Shown: positions 48,767 to 57,772, numbered from the stretch's first letter. The stretch: DNA of 64,000 bases from Roseococcus sp. SDR (GCF_019083995.1 NZ_JAHRCU010000002.1:1-64000), one strand, 5' to 3'. Notes: generated from the sequence alone by a model not told the origin. A program made the numbers and translations.

Positions 48767-50100
48767 TGGAGAGCTTCGACCTCCATGCCCTCACGCCGCT
48801 GATCGAGGCCGAGGAAGCGCTGCTGCGCGGCGAGGGCATCCGCGCCGGCGACCGCGTGGGCTGGATCGGGCTGAATGATCCCGGGATGCTCGCTTGCCTT
48901 TTCGCCTGCGAGCGCATCGGCGCCGTGCTGGTGCCGCTGAACTGGCGCCTCGCGGCGGAAGAACTGCAATGGATCGCGGGCGATGCGGGCCTCGCCCTGC
49001 TGCGCGAGGGCCCGGCCTCCGGCGCCGTCACGCCGCATGCCATGCCTTCGGCCACCGCCTGCGAGGCGCTGCTGATCGGCTATACCTCCGGCACCACGGG
49101 AAGGCCCAAGGGCGCCATGCTGAGCCGCGCCGCGCTACACGCGAACGCCGAGAATGCGCGCCGCCTCTTCGCGCTGACGCCGGATGACCATGTGCTGACG
49201 GTGCTGCCGCTGTTTCATGTCGGCGGCCTCAACATCCAGACCGTGCCCGCGCTGCTGGCCGGCGCGCGCGTGACGCTGCTGCCGAAATTCGACCCCGACG
49301 CCTTCTTCGACGCGGTGGAGCGGCTGCGCCCGACGCTGACGCTGCTGGTGCCGGCGGTGATGACGGCGCTGGTCCGCCATGCGCGCTGGGCCAGCGCCGA
49401 TCTCTCCTCGCTGCGCGCCATCGGCGCCGGTTCCTCCGAGGTGCCGCTCCCGCTCATCGAGGCTTTTCTCGCGCGCGGAATCCCGGTGCAGCAGGTCTAT
49501 GGCATGACGGAGACGAGCCCCATCGCCATCGCGCAGACGCGCGAGGAGGCGTGGGCCGCCCCCGGCTCCATCGGCCGCGCCGCGCCGCTCTGCGAGGCAC
49601 GGATCGTGCTGGCCGATGGCAGCGAGGCGCCGCGCGGCACGCCGGGCGAGATCGAGATCCGCGGCGCCAATGTCATGACGGGCTATTGGGCGCGCCCCGA
49701 CGCCACGGAGGAGGCGCTGCACGAAGGCTGGTTCCGCACCGGCGATGTCGGCCTCCAGGATGAAGCGGACCGCTTCTGGTTCACCGACCGGCTGAAGCGC
49801 GTGATCATCTCCGGCGGCGAGAACATCTATCCGGCCGAGCTGGAGCGCGTTCTGGCCGAGGTTCCCGGCCTCACCGAATACGCCATCATCGGCCGCCCCG
49901 ATCCGCGCTGGGGCGAGGTGCCGATCGCGGTCATCGTGGCCGGACCCGACTTCAACGAGGCTGCGATCGCCGCGCGCTTCGAGGCGAAGCTCGCGCGCTT
50001 CAAGCATCCGCGCGCCATCCTGCGCGTGCCGGCCCTGCCGCGCACGGCGCTGGGCAAGGTGCAGGTGGAGAAGCTGCGCGCGCTGACGGAAGGCGGTTAG
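48766..50100 (+). CDS. AMP-binding acyl-CoA ligase, short form
   Basis: A 444-residue member of the ANL adenylating family, shorter than the usual 500-550 residues mainly because the N-terminal region is reduced. The P-loop-like motif is IGYTSGTTGRPKGAM near residue 103. QQVYGMTETSP (near 243), GWFRTGDVG (near 325) and DRLKRVIISGGENIYPAELE (near 345) follow, with the catalytic lysine in RTALGKVQVEKL at the end. It should activate a carboxylate with ATP and CoA. It starts at the ATG sharing a base with the dehydrogenase stop. Confidence 0.87.
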   Translation: MESFDLHALTPLIEAEEALLRGEGIRAGDRVGWIGLNDPGMLACLFACERIGAVLVPLNWRLAAEELQWIAGDAGLALLREGPASGAVTPHAMPSATACEALLIGYTSGTTGRPKGAMLSRAALHANAENARRLFALTPDDHVLTVLPLFHVGGLNIQTVPALLAGARVTLLPKFDPDAFFDAVERLRPTLTLLVPAVMTALVRHARWASADLSSLRAIGAGSSEVPLPLIEAFLARGIPVQQVYGMTETSPIAIAQTREEAWAAPGSIGRAAPLCEARIVLADGSEAPRGTPGEIEIRGANVMTGYWARPDATEEALHEGWFRTGDVGLQDEADRFWFTDRLKRVIISGGENIYPAELERVLAEVPGLTEYAIIGRPDPRWGEVPIAVIVAGPDFNEAAIAARFEAKLARFKHPRAILRVPALPRTALGKVQVEKLRALTEGG

Positions 50101-50103
50101 AGT

Positions 50104-50141
50104 CTGATCGTCCTTGGTGGCACACCAAGCACGTGAATCAG
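50104..50141. terminator. Bidirectional hairpin between convergent genes
   Basis: A perfect inner stem CTTGGTG-GCA-CACCAAG (50113-50129) is enclosed by CTGAT/ATCAG (50104-50108 and 50137-50141). The gap separates the ligase gene from the convergent ketopantoate reductase-like gene. It lacks T runs, so it may slow polymerase or protect both mRNA ends rather than act as a classical intrinsic terminator. Confidence 0.55.
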
Positions 50142-50145
50142 CCTC

Positions 50146-51078
50146 TCAGCGAAGGCGACCTGCCGCCCTGCGCTGCTCATAGGCGCGGGCGTTCAGCGCG
50201 GCCGCGTCATGGATGGCCGTCTCCACCCCCGCGCGCTTCGCGGCCTCGGCGAGAAAGCCCAGGATGTGCTCGCCCTCGATGCGGTGCCCCGCCTCGATGT
50301 CGCGCAGCATGGAGGTGGCGTAGGCGCTGTCCGCCTCGCTGAACAGCGCGCGGTATTCGGCCATGAAGGCATCGGGCATCGGGTGGCCGTGATGCGCGGC
50401 GATGGCGGCGTTGCGCGCCAGCACCTCCTGCAGCCAGACGCTGCCGCCGCCGCGAACGATCTCGCCCACATTGGCGCGCATCAGCACCGTGCCAATGGCG
50501 CTGGTGCCGAGATGCACGAGCTTCTCCCACATGCGCTGGGCGATGTTCGGCACCGCCTTCGCCTCCATGCCGCGCGCGGCCGCGAAGGCGGCTTCCAGCG
50601 CCGTTACGCGCTCGCTCAAGCCCCCCGCCACCTCGCCGAAGGTCAGCCAGCGCCAGTCATTCAGCTGCTTCACCACGCCAACCGGCGTCAGCGTCGCCTG
50701 GATCTTGCACAAGCCGCCCAGCACGCGCTCCGCGCCGAAGCGGGCCTGCAGTGTTTCGATATGGGAGAGGCCGTTCAGCACGGGCAGGATGGCGGTGCCG
50801 GCATCCATGGCGGGCGCGATGCTCGCCATCGCATCCTCCAGGTCATAGGCCTTGCAGGTGAGCAGGATCACATCCCAGCCCGGCCGCAGGGCCTCCGCCG
50901 TCACGGTCTTCACCGGAAGGCGCGCATCGCCGAAGGGGCTTTCGATCACCAGGCCCTGCTCGGCCAGTTGCGCCGCGCGGCGCGGGCGGACCAGGAAGGT
51001 GACGTCGCCCCCAGCCTCGGCCAACCTTCCGCCGAAATAGCCGCCCAGCGCGCCCGCACCCAGGACCAGAACCCGCAT
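50146..51078 (-). CDS. Ketopantoate reductase family protein (PanE/ApbA)
   Basis: A 310-residue NADP-dependent reductase of the 2-dehydropantoate reductase family. The Rossmann start [21 protein letters not shown], the [10 protein letters not shown] strand and [13 protein letters not shown] are diagnostic. [11 protein letters not shown] near residue 187 contains the catalytic Lys, and [13 protein letters not shown] supplies the Glu near 270. Several paralogues usually exist in such genomes, so a role in pantothenate synthesis is not certain. It faces the acyl-CoA cluster. Confidence 0.85.
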   Translation of the reverse strand: MRVLVLGAGALGGYFGGRLAEAGGDVTFLVRPRRAAQLAEQGLVIESPFGDARLPVKTVTAEALRPGWDVILLTCKAYDLEDAMASIAPAMDAGTAILPVLNGLSHIETLQARFGAERVLGGLCKIQATLTPVGVVKQLNDWRWLTFGEVAGGLSERVTALEAAFAAARGMEAKAVPNIAQRMWEKLVHLGTSAIGTVLMRANVGEIVRGGGSVWLQEVLARNAAIAAHHGHPMPDAFMAEYRALFSEADSAYATSMLRDIEAGHRIEGEHILGFLAEAAKRAGVETAIHDAAALNARAYEQRRAAGRLR

Positions 51079-51140
51079 GTGACAATCCTTTCCATGCCCG
51101 ACATAAGCGCGTTACACCCGGGCCTTAGCTTCGAGAAGAC

Positions 51141-52763
51141 ATGCTTCGCAAACTCGCCCTTCTTGTCCTGGCCGGCGCGCTTCTGGGCGCGGGCTATCTC
51201 TATGGCCAGCCCGCCATGGCAGCCCTTGGCCTGAGCTGGCCCGGCGCGACGCAGGCCAGTGGCCCGCGCCTGCGCCTCGCCAGCGTGGATCGCGGCCCGA
51301 TCACGGCCGTGGTCTCGGCCACCGGCACGGTGAACCCGCTGGTCACGGTCATCGTCGGCAGCCAGCTTTCCGGCCTGATCCGCGAACTGCCCGGCGACTT
51401 CAACCAGCGCGTCGTGACCGGCCAGGTGCTGGCGCGGCTCGACACGCAGCAGCTGGAGGCCACGCGCGCCGCCGCGGCGGCGGATGCGCTCTCCGCCCAG
51501 GCCGCCGTCGCGGTCGCCCGCGCCCAGGCCGAGCGCGCCCAATCCGATGCCGAGCAGGCGCGCGCCGCCGTCGCCGCCGCGCGCGGCCAGGCGATCCAGG
51601 CCGAGGCCCAGCTGCGTGACGCGGAGTTCGAGGCGCGCCGCACCGAGGAGCTGCGCCGCAGCGCCGTCGGCACCACGCGGGATGCAGCGCGTGCCGGCTT
51701 CAGCGCCGATGCCGCCCGCGCCAACCTCGCCGTACAGCAGGCGCAGATCGCCCAGGCCGAGGCCAACCTCATCTCTGCCGAGGCCACGGCCCGCACGGCG
51801 CTGGCCCAGGTGGAGGCCGCGACGGCCACGGCCGAGCAGCGCGCGGCCCAGCTCCGCCAGGTGGAGGTCAATCTCGGCTTCGCCACCATCCGCAGCCCGA
51901 TTGACGGCGTCATCGTCTCGCGCAGCGTGGATCTGGGGCAAACCGTCGCCGCCTCGCTGCAATCGCCCACCCTCTTCACCATCGCCGCCAACCTCAATGA
52001 GATGGAGGTCTGGGCCACGGTGGATGAAAGCGACATCGGCCGCATCCGTGCCGGGCAGAACGTGGCCTTCACCGTTGCGGCGCATCCCAGCGTGAACCTG
52101 CGCGGCACGGTGAAGGACATCCGCCTCAGCCCCACCACGGTGAACAACGTGGTCACCTACACCGTCGTCGTCAGCGCCGCGAACAATGAGGGCCGCATGC
52201 TGCCGGGCATGACGGCGACCTTGCGCATCATCACCGACGAGCGCACCGACGTGCTGCGCGTGCCCAATGCGGCACTGCGCTGGCGCCCGCCCGGCCAGGG
52301 TGCCGCTGCCGGCCAGCCGGCCACGCCCGCCAACCCGATGGAAGCGGCGCTGCGCGAGATGACGGACCTGACGCCCGCCCAGCGCCAGGAAGTGGAGGCC
52401 GCGGGCCGCGAGATGCGCGAGCGGATGGCGGCCCTGCCCGCCGACCCGGAGGCGCGGCGCCAGCAGGCCCAGGCCGCGCGCCAGCGGCTGCAATCCCGCC
52501 TGAACGCCGTGCTGACGCCCGAGCAGCGTGCACGCCTGGTTGCCGCGCGCGGCGCGCGCCAGGCCGGCGGTGCGGCCGGCACCGTCCATGTGGTCGAGGG
52601 GGACGGCGCGCCACGCGCCATCGCCATCCGCACCGGCCTGACCGACGGCAATGTCACCGAAGTGCTGAGCGGCGATCTGCAGCCCGACATGCAGGTCGTC
52701 ATCGGCACGGAACGCGCCGGCGCCGCACCGGCCCGCGCCCCCACCGCGAGGCCCCTCTTCTGA
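51141..52763 (+). CDS. MacA-like periplasmic adaptor with an LTxxQ-type insertion
   Basis: A 540-residue membrane-fusion protein. An N-terminal signal anchor (LALLVLAGALLGAGYLYG) precedes the lipoyl half-domains, with ATGTVNPLVTVIVGSQLSG near residue 60 and ATIRSPIDGVIVSRSVDLGQTV near 250. A very long alanine/glutamine coiled-coil lies between them. Uncommonly, about 395-475 holds a helical Arg/Gln-rich insert with DLTPAQRQ and VLTPEQRARL, the LTxxQ pattern of Spy/CpxP chaperones. It should link a MacB-type ABC pump to an outer-membrane channel. The MIO-enzyme gene starts in its stop codon (TGATG). Confidence 0.83.
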   Translation: MLRKLALLVLAGALLGAGYLYGQPAMAALGLSWPGATQASGPRLRLASVDRGPITAVVSATGTVNPLVTVIVGSQLSGLIRELPGDFNQRVVTGQVLARLDTQQLEATRAAAAADALSAQAAVAVARAQAERAQSDAEQARAAVAAARGQAIQAEAQLRDAEFEARRTEELRRSAVGTTRDAARAGFSADAARANLAVQQAQIAQAEANLISAEATARTALAQVEAATATAEQRAAQLRQVEVNLGFATIRSPIDGVIVSRSVDLGQTVAASLQSPTLFTIAANLNEMEVWATVDESDIGRIRAGQNVAFTVAAHPSVNLRGTVKDIRLSPTTVNNVVTYTVVVSAANNEGRMLPGMTATLRIITDERTDVLRVPNAALRWRPPGQGAAAGQPATPANPMEAALREMTDLTPAQRQEVEAAGREMRERMAALPADPEARRQQAQAARQRLQSRLNAVLTPEQRARLVAARGARQAGGAAGTVHVVEGDGAPRAIAIRTGLTDGNVTEVLSGDLQPDMQVVIGTERAGAAPARAPTARPLF

Positions 52764-54259
52764 TGGAACGGATCGCCGGCGAAGGCCTGGACTGCGCGAC
52801 CCTCGGCCGCATCGCCGCCGGCGCCCCCGCGCGGTTCAGCGCCGCCGCCCGCGCGCGCATCGCGGAGGGCGAGGCGCGGCTTGCGGCCCTGATCGCCGAT
52901 GGCACGCCCATCTACGGCGTCACCACGGGCTTCGGCGCCCTGGACGGCGCGAAGGTGACGGCCGCTGACAACCAGGCCCTGCAGCGCAACCTGCTCAAGT
53001 CCCACGCCGCCGGCCTGGGCGCGCCCATGCCCGAGGCCGAGGTGCGGGCCATGCTCGCGCTGCGCGCCAATGTGCTGGCCACCGGCATCACCGGCGCCTC
53101 GCTGGAAGCGGCCGAGGCGCTGCTCGGCATGCTGAACGCCGGCCTGCTGCCGGAGGTGCCGGTGCAGGGCAGCGTCGGCGCCTGCGGCGACCTCGCCCCG
53201 CTCGCCCATCTCGTCCTGCCGCTGATCGGCGAGGGCTTCTGCCGCCTGCACGGCGAGCGCATGACCGGCGCCGAGGGCATGGCCCGCGCCGGTCTTGCGC
53301 AGATTCCGATGACGGGGCGCGACGGCATCGCGCTCATCAACGGCACGGAGCAGACCACCGCCATCGGCTGCCTCGCCTGGCTCGAGGGCGATGCCCTGAT
53401 CCGCTGGGCCGAGGCGATCGCCGCGCTGAGCCTGGAAGCCCTGGGCGGGCTGAATGACAGCTTCGATGAGCGCGTGGCGCTAGCCAAGCCGCATCCCGGC
53501 CAGATCGAGGCGAGCCGCCGCCTGCGCGAGCTCACGCAGGGCTCCGTCGCCGTGCTCGCCCCGCGCGCGAGCCGCCTGCGCGATGCGCTGAGCCTGCGCA
53601 ACATCCCGCAGGTGATCGGTGCCGCGCGCGATGCCAGCGCCTTCTGCCAGCGCGTGCTGGAGATCGAGATCAACGCGGCCAATGACAATCCGCTGTTCGG
53701 CCTGGCGGATGGCTTCGTCACCTCCAACAGCGGCAATTTCCATGGCCAGGCCGCGGCCGAGGCCCTGGACTTCCTGGCCAATGCGCTGACCAGCCTCGCC
53801 GTCATGAGCGAGCGGCGCTGCGCGCGCCTGGTGGACCCGGCCACCAATTACGGCCTGCCCGCCTTCCTCATCCATCCCGAGGCGACGCCGGGGCGGAACA
53901 GCGGCTTCATGATCGCGCAATACACCGCCGCCTCGCTGGTGGCGGAGTTGCGCATGCGCAGCATCCCGGGCGCCATCCAATCCGTCCCCACCTGCGCGAA
54001 CACCGAGGACCATGTGCCCATGGCGCCGCTCGCCGCGCGCCGCGCCGCCTTCGCGGCCGAGACGCTGCGTCAGGTGATGGCCATCGAATTCCTCCTCGCC
54101 GCCCAGGCGCTCGACCTGCGCGGACACGCCGCCGCGCCCGCGCTGCGCCCGGCCGTCTCCGCGCTGCGCCGGCATGTGCCCACGATGCGCGAGGATGCGG
54201 TGATGGGTCCGCAGATCGAGGCCGCCATCGCCGTGCTGCGCGAGATGCCGCCGCCATGA
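52763..54259 (+). CDS. MIO-family aromatic amino acid ammonia-lyase-like protein with altered active site
   Basis: A 498-residue protein of the histidine/phenylalanine/tyrosine ammonia-lyase family. These enzymes form an MIO cofactor from an internal Ala-Ser-Gly; here it is Ala-Cys-Gly (140-142, in GSVGACGDLAPLAH). Histidine-lyase-type residues are kept: Tyr51, His81 (KSHAAG), Asn193, Arg279 and Glu395. However, the segment that reads QDPYSLR in HutH is RDALSLR (273-279), so the catalytic Tyr280 equivalent is Leu276, and the usual SANQEDHVS is CANTEDHVP. It sits inside a MacAB operon with no other hut genes. It may deaminate or isomerise a different amino acid, or make a compound exported by the pump. 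Confidence 0.85.
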   Translation: MERIAGEGLDCATLGRIAAGAPARFSAAARARIAEGEARLAALIADGTPIYGVTTGFGALDGAKVTAADNQALQRNLLKSHAAGLGAPMPEAEVRAMLALRANVLATGITGASLEAAEALLGMLNAGLLPEVPVQGSVGACGDLAPLAHLVLPLIGEGFCRLHGERMTGAEGMARAGLAQIPMTGRDGIALINGTEQTTAIGCLAWLEGDALIRWAEAIAALSLEALGGLNDSFDERVALAKPHPGQIEASRRLRELTQGSVAVLAPRASRLRDALSLRNIPQVIGAARDASAFCQRVLEIEINAANDNPLFGLADGFVTSNSGNFHGQAAAEALDFLANALTSLAVMSERRCARLVDPATNYGLPAFLIHPEATPGRNSGFMIAQYTAASLVAELRMRSIPGAIQSVPTCANTEDHVPMAPLAARRAAFAAETLRQVMAIEFLLAAQALDLRGHAAAPALRPAVSALRRHVPTMREDAVMGPQIEAAIAVLREMPPP

Positions 54260-54981
54260 GCGCGCTGATCGAGACGCAGGACCTCACGCGCCACTACCCC
54301 TCGGGGGAGGGCGTGGTGGCCGCGCTGGAGGGCCTGGACCTCGAGATCGGGCCTGGCGAATTCGTCGCCGCCATGGGCCCCTCCGGCTCGGGCAAGTCGA
54401 CCTTCCTCAACCTGATCGGCTGCCTCGACCAGCCCACGCGCGGCCGTTACCGCCTGGCGGGCGAGGACGTGGCCGCGCTCCCGCCCGATCGTGTGGCGGC
54501 GCTGCGCGGCGAGCAGATCGGCTTCGTCTTCCAGAGCTTCAACCTGCTGCCGCGCTCGGACGCGCTCGCCAATGTCGAGATGCCGATGCTCTATCGCGGC
54601 CTGCCGCGCCGCATCCGGCGCGAGCGCGCGGCCATTGCCCTCGAACGCGTGGGGCTGGGCCAGCGCATGCACCACACGCCCTCCCAGCTCTCGGGCGGGC
54701 AGCAGCAGCGCGTCGCCATCGCCCGCGCGCTGGTGAACGGGCCCGGCCTGTTGCTCGCGGACGAGCCGACCGGCGCGCTGGACAGCCGCACGGGTCTCGA
54801 GATCATGGCGCTGTTCCAGGCGCTGAACCGCGCGGGTGTCGCCATCCTCTGCGTCACGCATGATGCCGATGTGGCCGCCTTCGCCAGCCGCACGCTGCGC
54901 TTCCGCGACGGGAAGATGATCGAGGACAGCCGCTACCAGCCGGTGGATGCCGAGGCCATGCTCCGGCAGAAATTCCAGTGA
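54256..54981 (+). CDS. MacB-type ABC transporter ATPase
   Basis: A 241-residue ATP-binding protein. Walker A is GPSGSGKST (near residue 41), the Q-loop is [11 protein letters not shown], the signature [15 protein letters not shown] (near 147) and Walker [13 protein letters not shown] are all intact, with the switch His in [11 protein letters not shown]. This is the MacB/LolD/FtsE class of ATPases, here separate from the permease, whereas E. coli MacB is a fusion. The ATG overlaps the ammonia-lyase-like stop, and a GTGA overlap joins it to the permease. Confidence 0.92.
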   Translation: MSALIETQDLTRHYPSGEGVVAALEGLDLEIGPGEFVAAMGPSGSGKSTFLNLIGCLDQPTRGRYRLAGEDVAALPPDRVAALRGEQIGFVFQSFNLLPRSDALANVEMPMLYRGLPRRIRRERAAIALERVGLGQRMHHTPSQLSGGQQQRVAIARALVNGPGLLLADEPTGALDSRTGLEIMALFQALNRAGVAILCVTHDADVAAFASRTLRFRDGKMIEDSRYQPVDAEAMLRQKFQ

Positions 54982-56294
54982 ACGCGCCGCATCCAGCGCC
55001 GGCCGCTGAAGCGCGGTCGGTCGCGCCCCTGCCGCCACTGCCACCCGGCCGCCGCGCCGGACTTTCGATGGCGGAAGCGCTGCTCGCGGCGCTGGGCGCC
55101 CTCGCCGCCAACAAGCTGCGCGCGGCGCTGACCGCGCTTGGCATCTTCATCGGCGTGGCCGCCGTCATCGTCACGGTCGCCGTGGGCGCGGGCGCGCGGC
55201 AGCAGGTGCTGGCGCAGATCCAGTCGCTCGGCGCCAACCTCCTCGTCGTCTGGGGCGCCAATGTGCGCTTGGGCGGCGTCTCCATGGGCGCCGGCCAGCG
55301 GCCCAATCTGAGCTGGGACGACGCGCAGGAGATCCCCCGGCAGATTGCCGCGGTCCAGGTCGCCGCCGGGACCTCGCGCCAGCAGCAGCAGGTCGTCGCC
55401 GGCAACCAGAACTGGTCCACCACCGTCGTCGCGACCGACCCCGACTACTTCGTCGCCCATGACTGGACCACGCAGGAGGGGCGCTTCTTCACCAATGAGG
55501 AGGCGATGTCCGGCCGCAAGCTCGTGCTGCTCGGCGCCACCGTCGTCGAGAACCTCTTCGGCGACGAGGACCCGGTGGGCCGCGAGATCCGGATCCGCTC
55601 GACACCCTTCGAGGTGATCGGCGTGCTCGGCCGCAAGGGCCAGAATCCGATGGGCCAGGACCAGGACGACGTGGTCATCATGCCCTTCTGGACCGCGCGT
55701 CGCAGCGTGATGGGCGCGCCCCGTGCCTTTGCCCGCGCGGTCGGCACCATCAGCGTGAAGGTGCATGAGGGCGAGAGCATGAGCGACGTGGAGGAGGAGC
55801 TCAGGCAGTTCTTCCGCCAGCGCCACCGCGTCGCGGCGAACGAGCCCGATACCGTTTCCATCCGCAACCTGAGCGAGATCGCGGCCACGCGCGACGCGTC
55901 GGCACGCACCCTCTCGCTGCTGCTGGCCGCCGTCGCCGCCGTCTCGCTGCTGGTGGGGGGCATCGGCGTCATGAACATCATGCTGGTGAGTGTCACGGAG
56001 CGCACGCGCGAGATCGGGCTGCGCCTCGCCGTCGGCGCGCGGCGGAGGGACATCCTGCGCCAATTCCTGCTGGAGGCGGTGCTGCTGGCGCTGCTGGGCG
56101 GGGCTGTCGGCGTGATCGTCGGCATCGGCCTCGCGCATACGCTGGCGGGCGTCGCCGGCTGGCCGGTGCTGATCCAGTGGGATGCGGTGGCGCTGGCCGT
56201 CACCGTCTCGGCGCTGACGGGTCTCTTCTTCGGCTATTACCCGGCGCGGCGCGCGGCACGGCTCGATCCGATCACCGCGCTCCGGCACGAGTGA
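54978..56294 (+). CDS. MacB-type ABC transporter permease
   Basis: A 438-residue permease with a proline-rich N-terminal tail and four membrane helices. The first is near residues 50-70 (ANKLRAALTALGIFIGVAAVIVTVAVGAG), then a large periplasmic MacB domain (about 80-290). Three helices follow near 310-430, with GGIGVMNIMLVSVTERTREIGLRLAVGARRRDIL, the conserved coupling segment. MacB transporters act as mechanotransducers that drive substrates through TolC-like channels. No TolC gene is in the window. It starts at GTG overlapping the ATPase stop. Confidence 0.9.
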   Translation: MNAPHPAPAAEARSVAPLPPLPPGRRAGLSMAEALLAALGALAANKLRAALTALGIFIGVAAVIVTVAVGAGARQQVLAQIQSLGANLLVVWGANVRLGGVSMGAGQRPNLSWDDAQEIPRQIAAVQVAAGTSRQQQQVVAGNQNWSTTVVATDPDYFVAHDWTTQEGRFFTNEEAMSGRKLVLLGATVVENLFGDEDPVGREIRIRSTPFEVIGVLGRKGQNPMGQDQDDVVIMPFWTARRSVMGAPRAFARAVGTISVKVHEGESMSDVEEELRQFFRQRHRVAANEPDTVSIRNLSEIAATRDASARTLSLLLAAVAAVSLLVGGIGVMNIMLVSVTERTREIGLRLAVGARRRDILRQFLLEAVLLALLGGAVGVIVGIGLAHTLAGVAGWPVLIQWDAVALAVTVSALTGLFFGYYPARRAARLDPITALRHE

Positions 56295-56771
56295 TCAGGC
56301 AAGCTTCTCCACGCGCGTGAGCCAGCAGCCCGGCCGCGCCGTGTGGATGTTCACATAGGCCACGCGCGGGTCCGCCAGACGCTCGCGCAGCGGCACGAGC
56401 GCGGCATCACCCGCGCTCACCATGCCGAGGTCGTAGAGGCACATCCCCTCCGCATCGTAATGCCGGAGCGAGACGATCATGTTCGCCGTCACCGTCTCGG
56501 GCAGCGCATCCTCCACCACGGCGGCCTCGCAGTCGCGCGCGTGCAGAAACACCGGCGAGGGCGTCCAGTAGGGGCCCTGCGGCAGGGGCAGATTCCAGCT
56601 CACCAGCAGCATCTCCTCGCCAGGCTCGCCCAGCTTCAGGCAATGGCGGCAGGGAAAGCCCGGGCCATCCACGATGCGCGAGTGGGCAGGGCCGCCGCGA
56701 TCATCCACGCGCGTCGCGCGGAAACGCTGGGCGGATGGGGTGTCCATGGGGACGCAGCGGAATTGGGTCAT
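56295..56771 (-). CDS. DUF1203 domain protein
   Basis: A 158-residue protein matching DUF1203. CRHCLKLGEPGEEMLLVSWN (about residues 41-60), GPYWTPSPVFLHARDCEA and NIHTARPGCWLTRVEKL are conserved traits, including the CRHC cysteine pair. Its function is unknown. It could also start at a Met eight codons in. The stop directly adjoins the MacB permease stop on the other strand, without a terminator. Confidence 0.82.
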   Translation of the reverse strand: MTQFRCVPMDTPSAQRFRATRVDDRGGPAHSRIVDGPGFPCRHCLKLGEPGEEMLLVSWNLPLPQGPYWTPSPVFLHARDCEAAVVEDALPETVTANMIVSLRHYDAEGMCLYDLGMVSAGDAALVPLRERLADPRVAYVNIHTARPGCWLTRVEKLA

Positions 56772-56872
56772 GCCCCTTCCCTACCCGCACCGCCCGGCAC
56801 GCGCCTTCCGGTCATTGCCTTGGCACGCGCGAGGCTCATAGGCTCACGCATCACCCGCCGAAGGAGCCGACC

Positions 56873-57676
56873 ATGTGTGATGCCTGCGTGATGCAACGGG
56901 TCGGCGCGCGGCTCGGCCGCCGCGGCATCCTCGCCGCCCTGGCGCTGGCCGCCGCGGCGCCGTCCGCCGATGCCCTGGCACAGCAGCCCCTGCGCGCCAC
57001 CCGCGTGGTCGAGATGACGCATGTGCTGGCCCCCGACTTCCCCACCTTCGGCGGCGACCCCGCGATCCAGGTGGAGCGCGTGATGAACATCGCGCGCGAC
57101 GGCTACAACCTGAACCGCATCACCCATGGCGAGCATGTCGGCACGCATTTCGACGCGCCGCTGCATTTCTCGGCAAATGGCATGGATGCGGCGGCGATCC
57201 CCGCCAGCGCCCTGGTCTGCCCGCTGGTGGTGCTGGATGTGCGCGAAAAGGCTGCGGCGCACGCCGACTACGCGGCGACGCCCGAGGACGTCGCCGCGCA
57301 TGAACGCGCGCATGGCCGGATCCCCGCCGGCGCCTGCGTGGCGCTCAATTCCGGCTGGGCCGCGCGTGTCGCCACGCCGCGCTTCCGTAACGCGCAACCC
57401 GGCGGCGGCCTCGCCTTTCCTGGCTTTCGCCCGGATGTCGCGGCCCTGCTGCTGGAGCGGGGCGTCGCGGGTGTGGCGGTGGACAGCCTCTCGCTCGACC
57501 ATGGCGGCTCGCGCGATTTCGCCTTCCATGTGAACTGGCTCGGCGCCGGGCGTTGGGGCATCGAATGCGTGGCGGGCCTGGCCGAACTGCCGCCGACCGG
57601 CGCAACCCTGGTGGGCGGGCTGCCGCGCGTGGCCGGCGGCACCGGCGGGCCCGCGCGCGTTCTGGCCCTTCTCTGA
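56873..57676 (+). CDS. Exported cyclase family protein (kynurenine formamidase-like)
   Basis: A 267-residue protein with AAGGAG at 56861-56866. The N-terminus holds GRRGILAALALAAAAPSADALAQ, a signal sequence with a twin-arginine-like start. The mature part has the metal-site motif GEHVGTHFDAPLHF (HxGTHxDxPxH, near residue 83) of the cyclase/kynurenine-formamidase superfamily, and SLDHGG near 205. These are zinc or manganese hydrolases of amides or lactones. Export to the periplasm is unusual for a tryptophan-pathway enzyme, so another substrate is likely. An early CDAC cysteine pair is odd for a signal peptide. Confidence 0.8.
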   Translation: MCDACVMQRVGARLGRRGILAALALAAAAPSADALAQQPLRATRVVEMTHVLAPDFPTFGGDPAIQVERVMNIARDGYNLNRITHGEHVGTHFDAPLHFSANGMDAAAIPASALVCPLVVLDVREKAAAHADYAATPEDVAAHERAHGRIPAGACVALNSGWAARVATPRFRNAQPGGGLAFPGFRPDVAALLLERGVAGVAVDSLSLDHGGSRDFAFHVNWLGAGRWGIECVAGLAELPPTGATLVGGLPRVAGGTGGPARVLALL

Positions 57677-57686
57677 CGAAGCGGCA

Positions 57687-57743
57687 GCCGCCGCCCCGCT
57701 GGGAGGGGCGGCGGCGCCCTCTTCCGCACCCCGGAAAAGAGGG
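57687..57743. terminator. Two strong hairpins between convergent genes
   Basis: The first hairpin pairs GCCGCCGCCCC (57687-57697) with GGGGCGGCGGC (57705-57715), an 11-base stem. The second pairs CCCTCTTCC (57717-57725) with GGAAAAGAGGG (57733-57743), with two bulged As. They lie between the cyclase gene and the convergent DUF4394 gene and probably end both transcripts. Confidence 0.65.
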
Positions 57744-57772
57744 GGTGGGGGTGCGGCAGCCGGATCAGGTGC

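Noticed and set aside
52763-54259. Histidine utilisation (hut) operon
   Set aside because: No hutU, hutI, hutG/F or hutC nearby, and the enzyme's triad and catalytic segment differ from HutH. The neighbours are efflux components.
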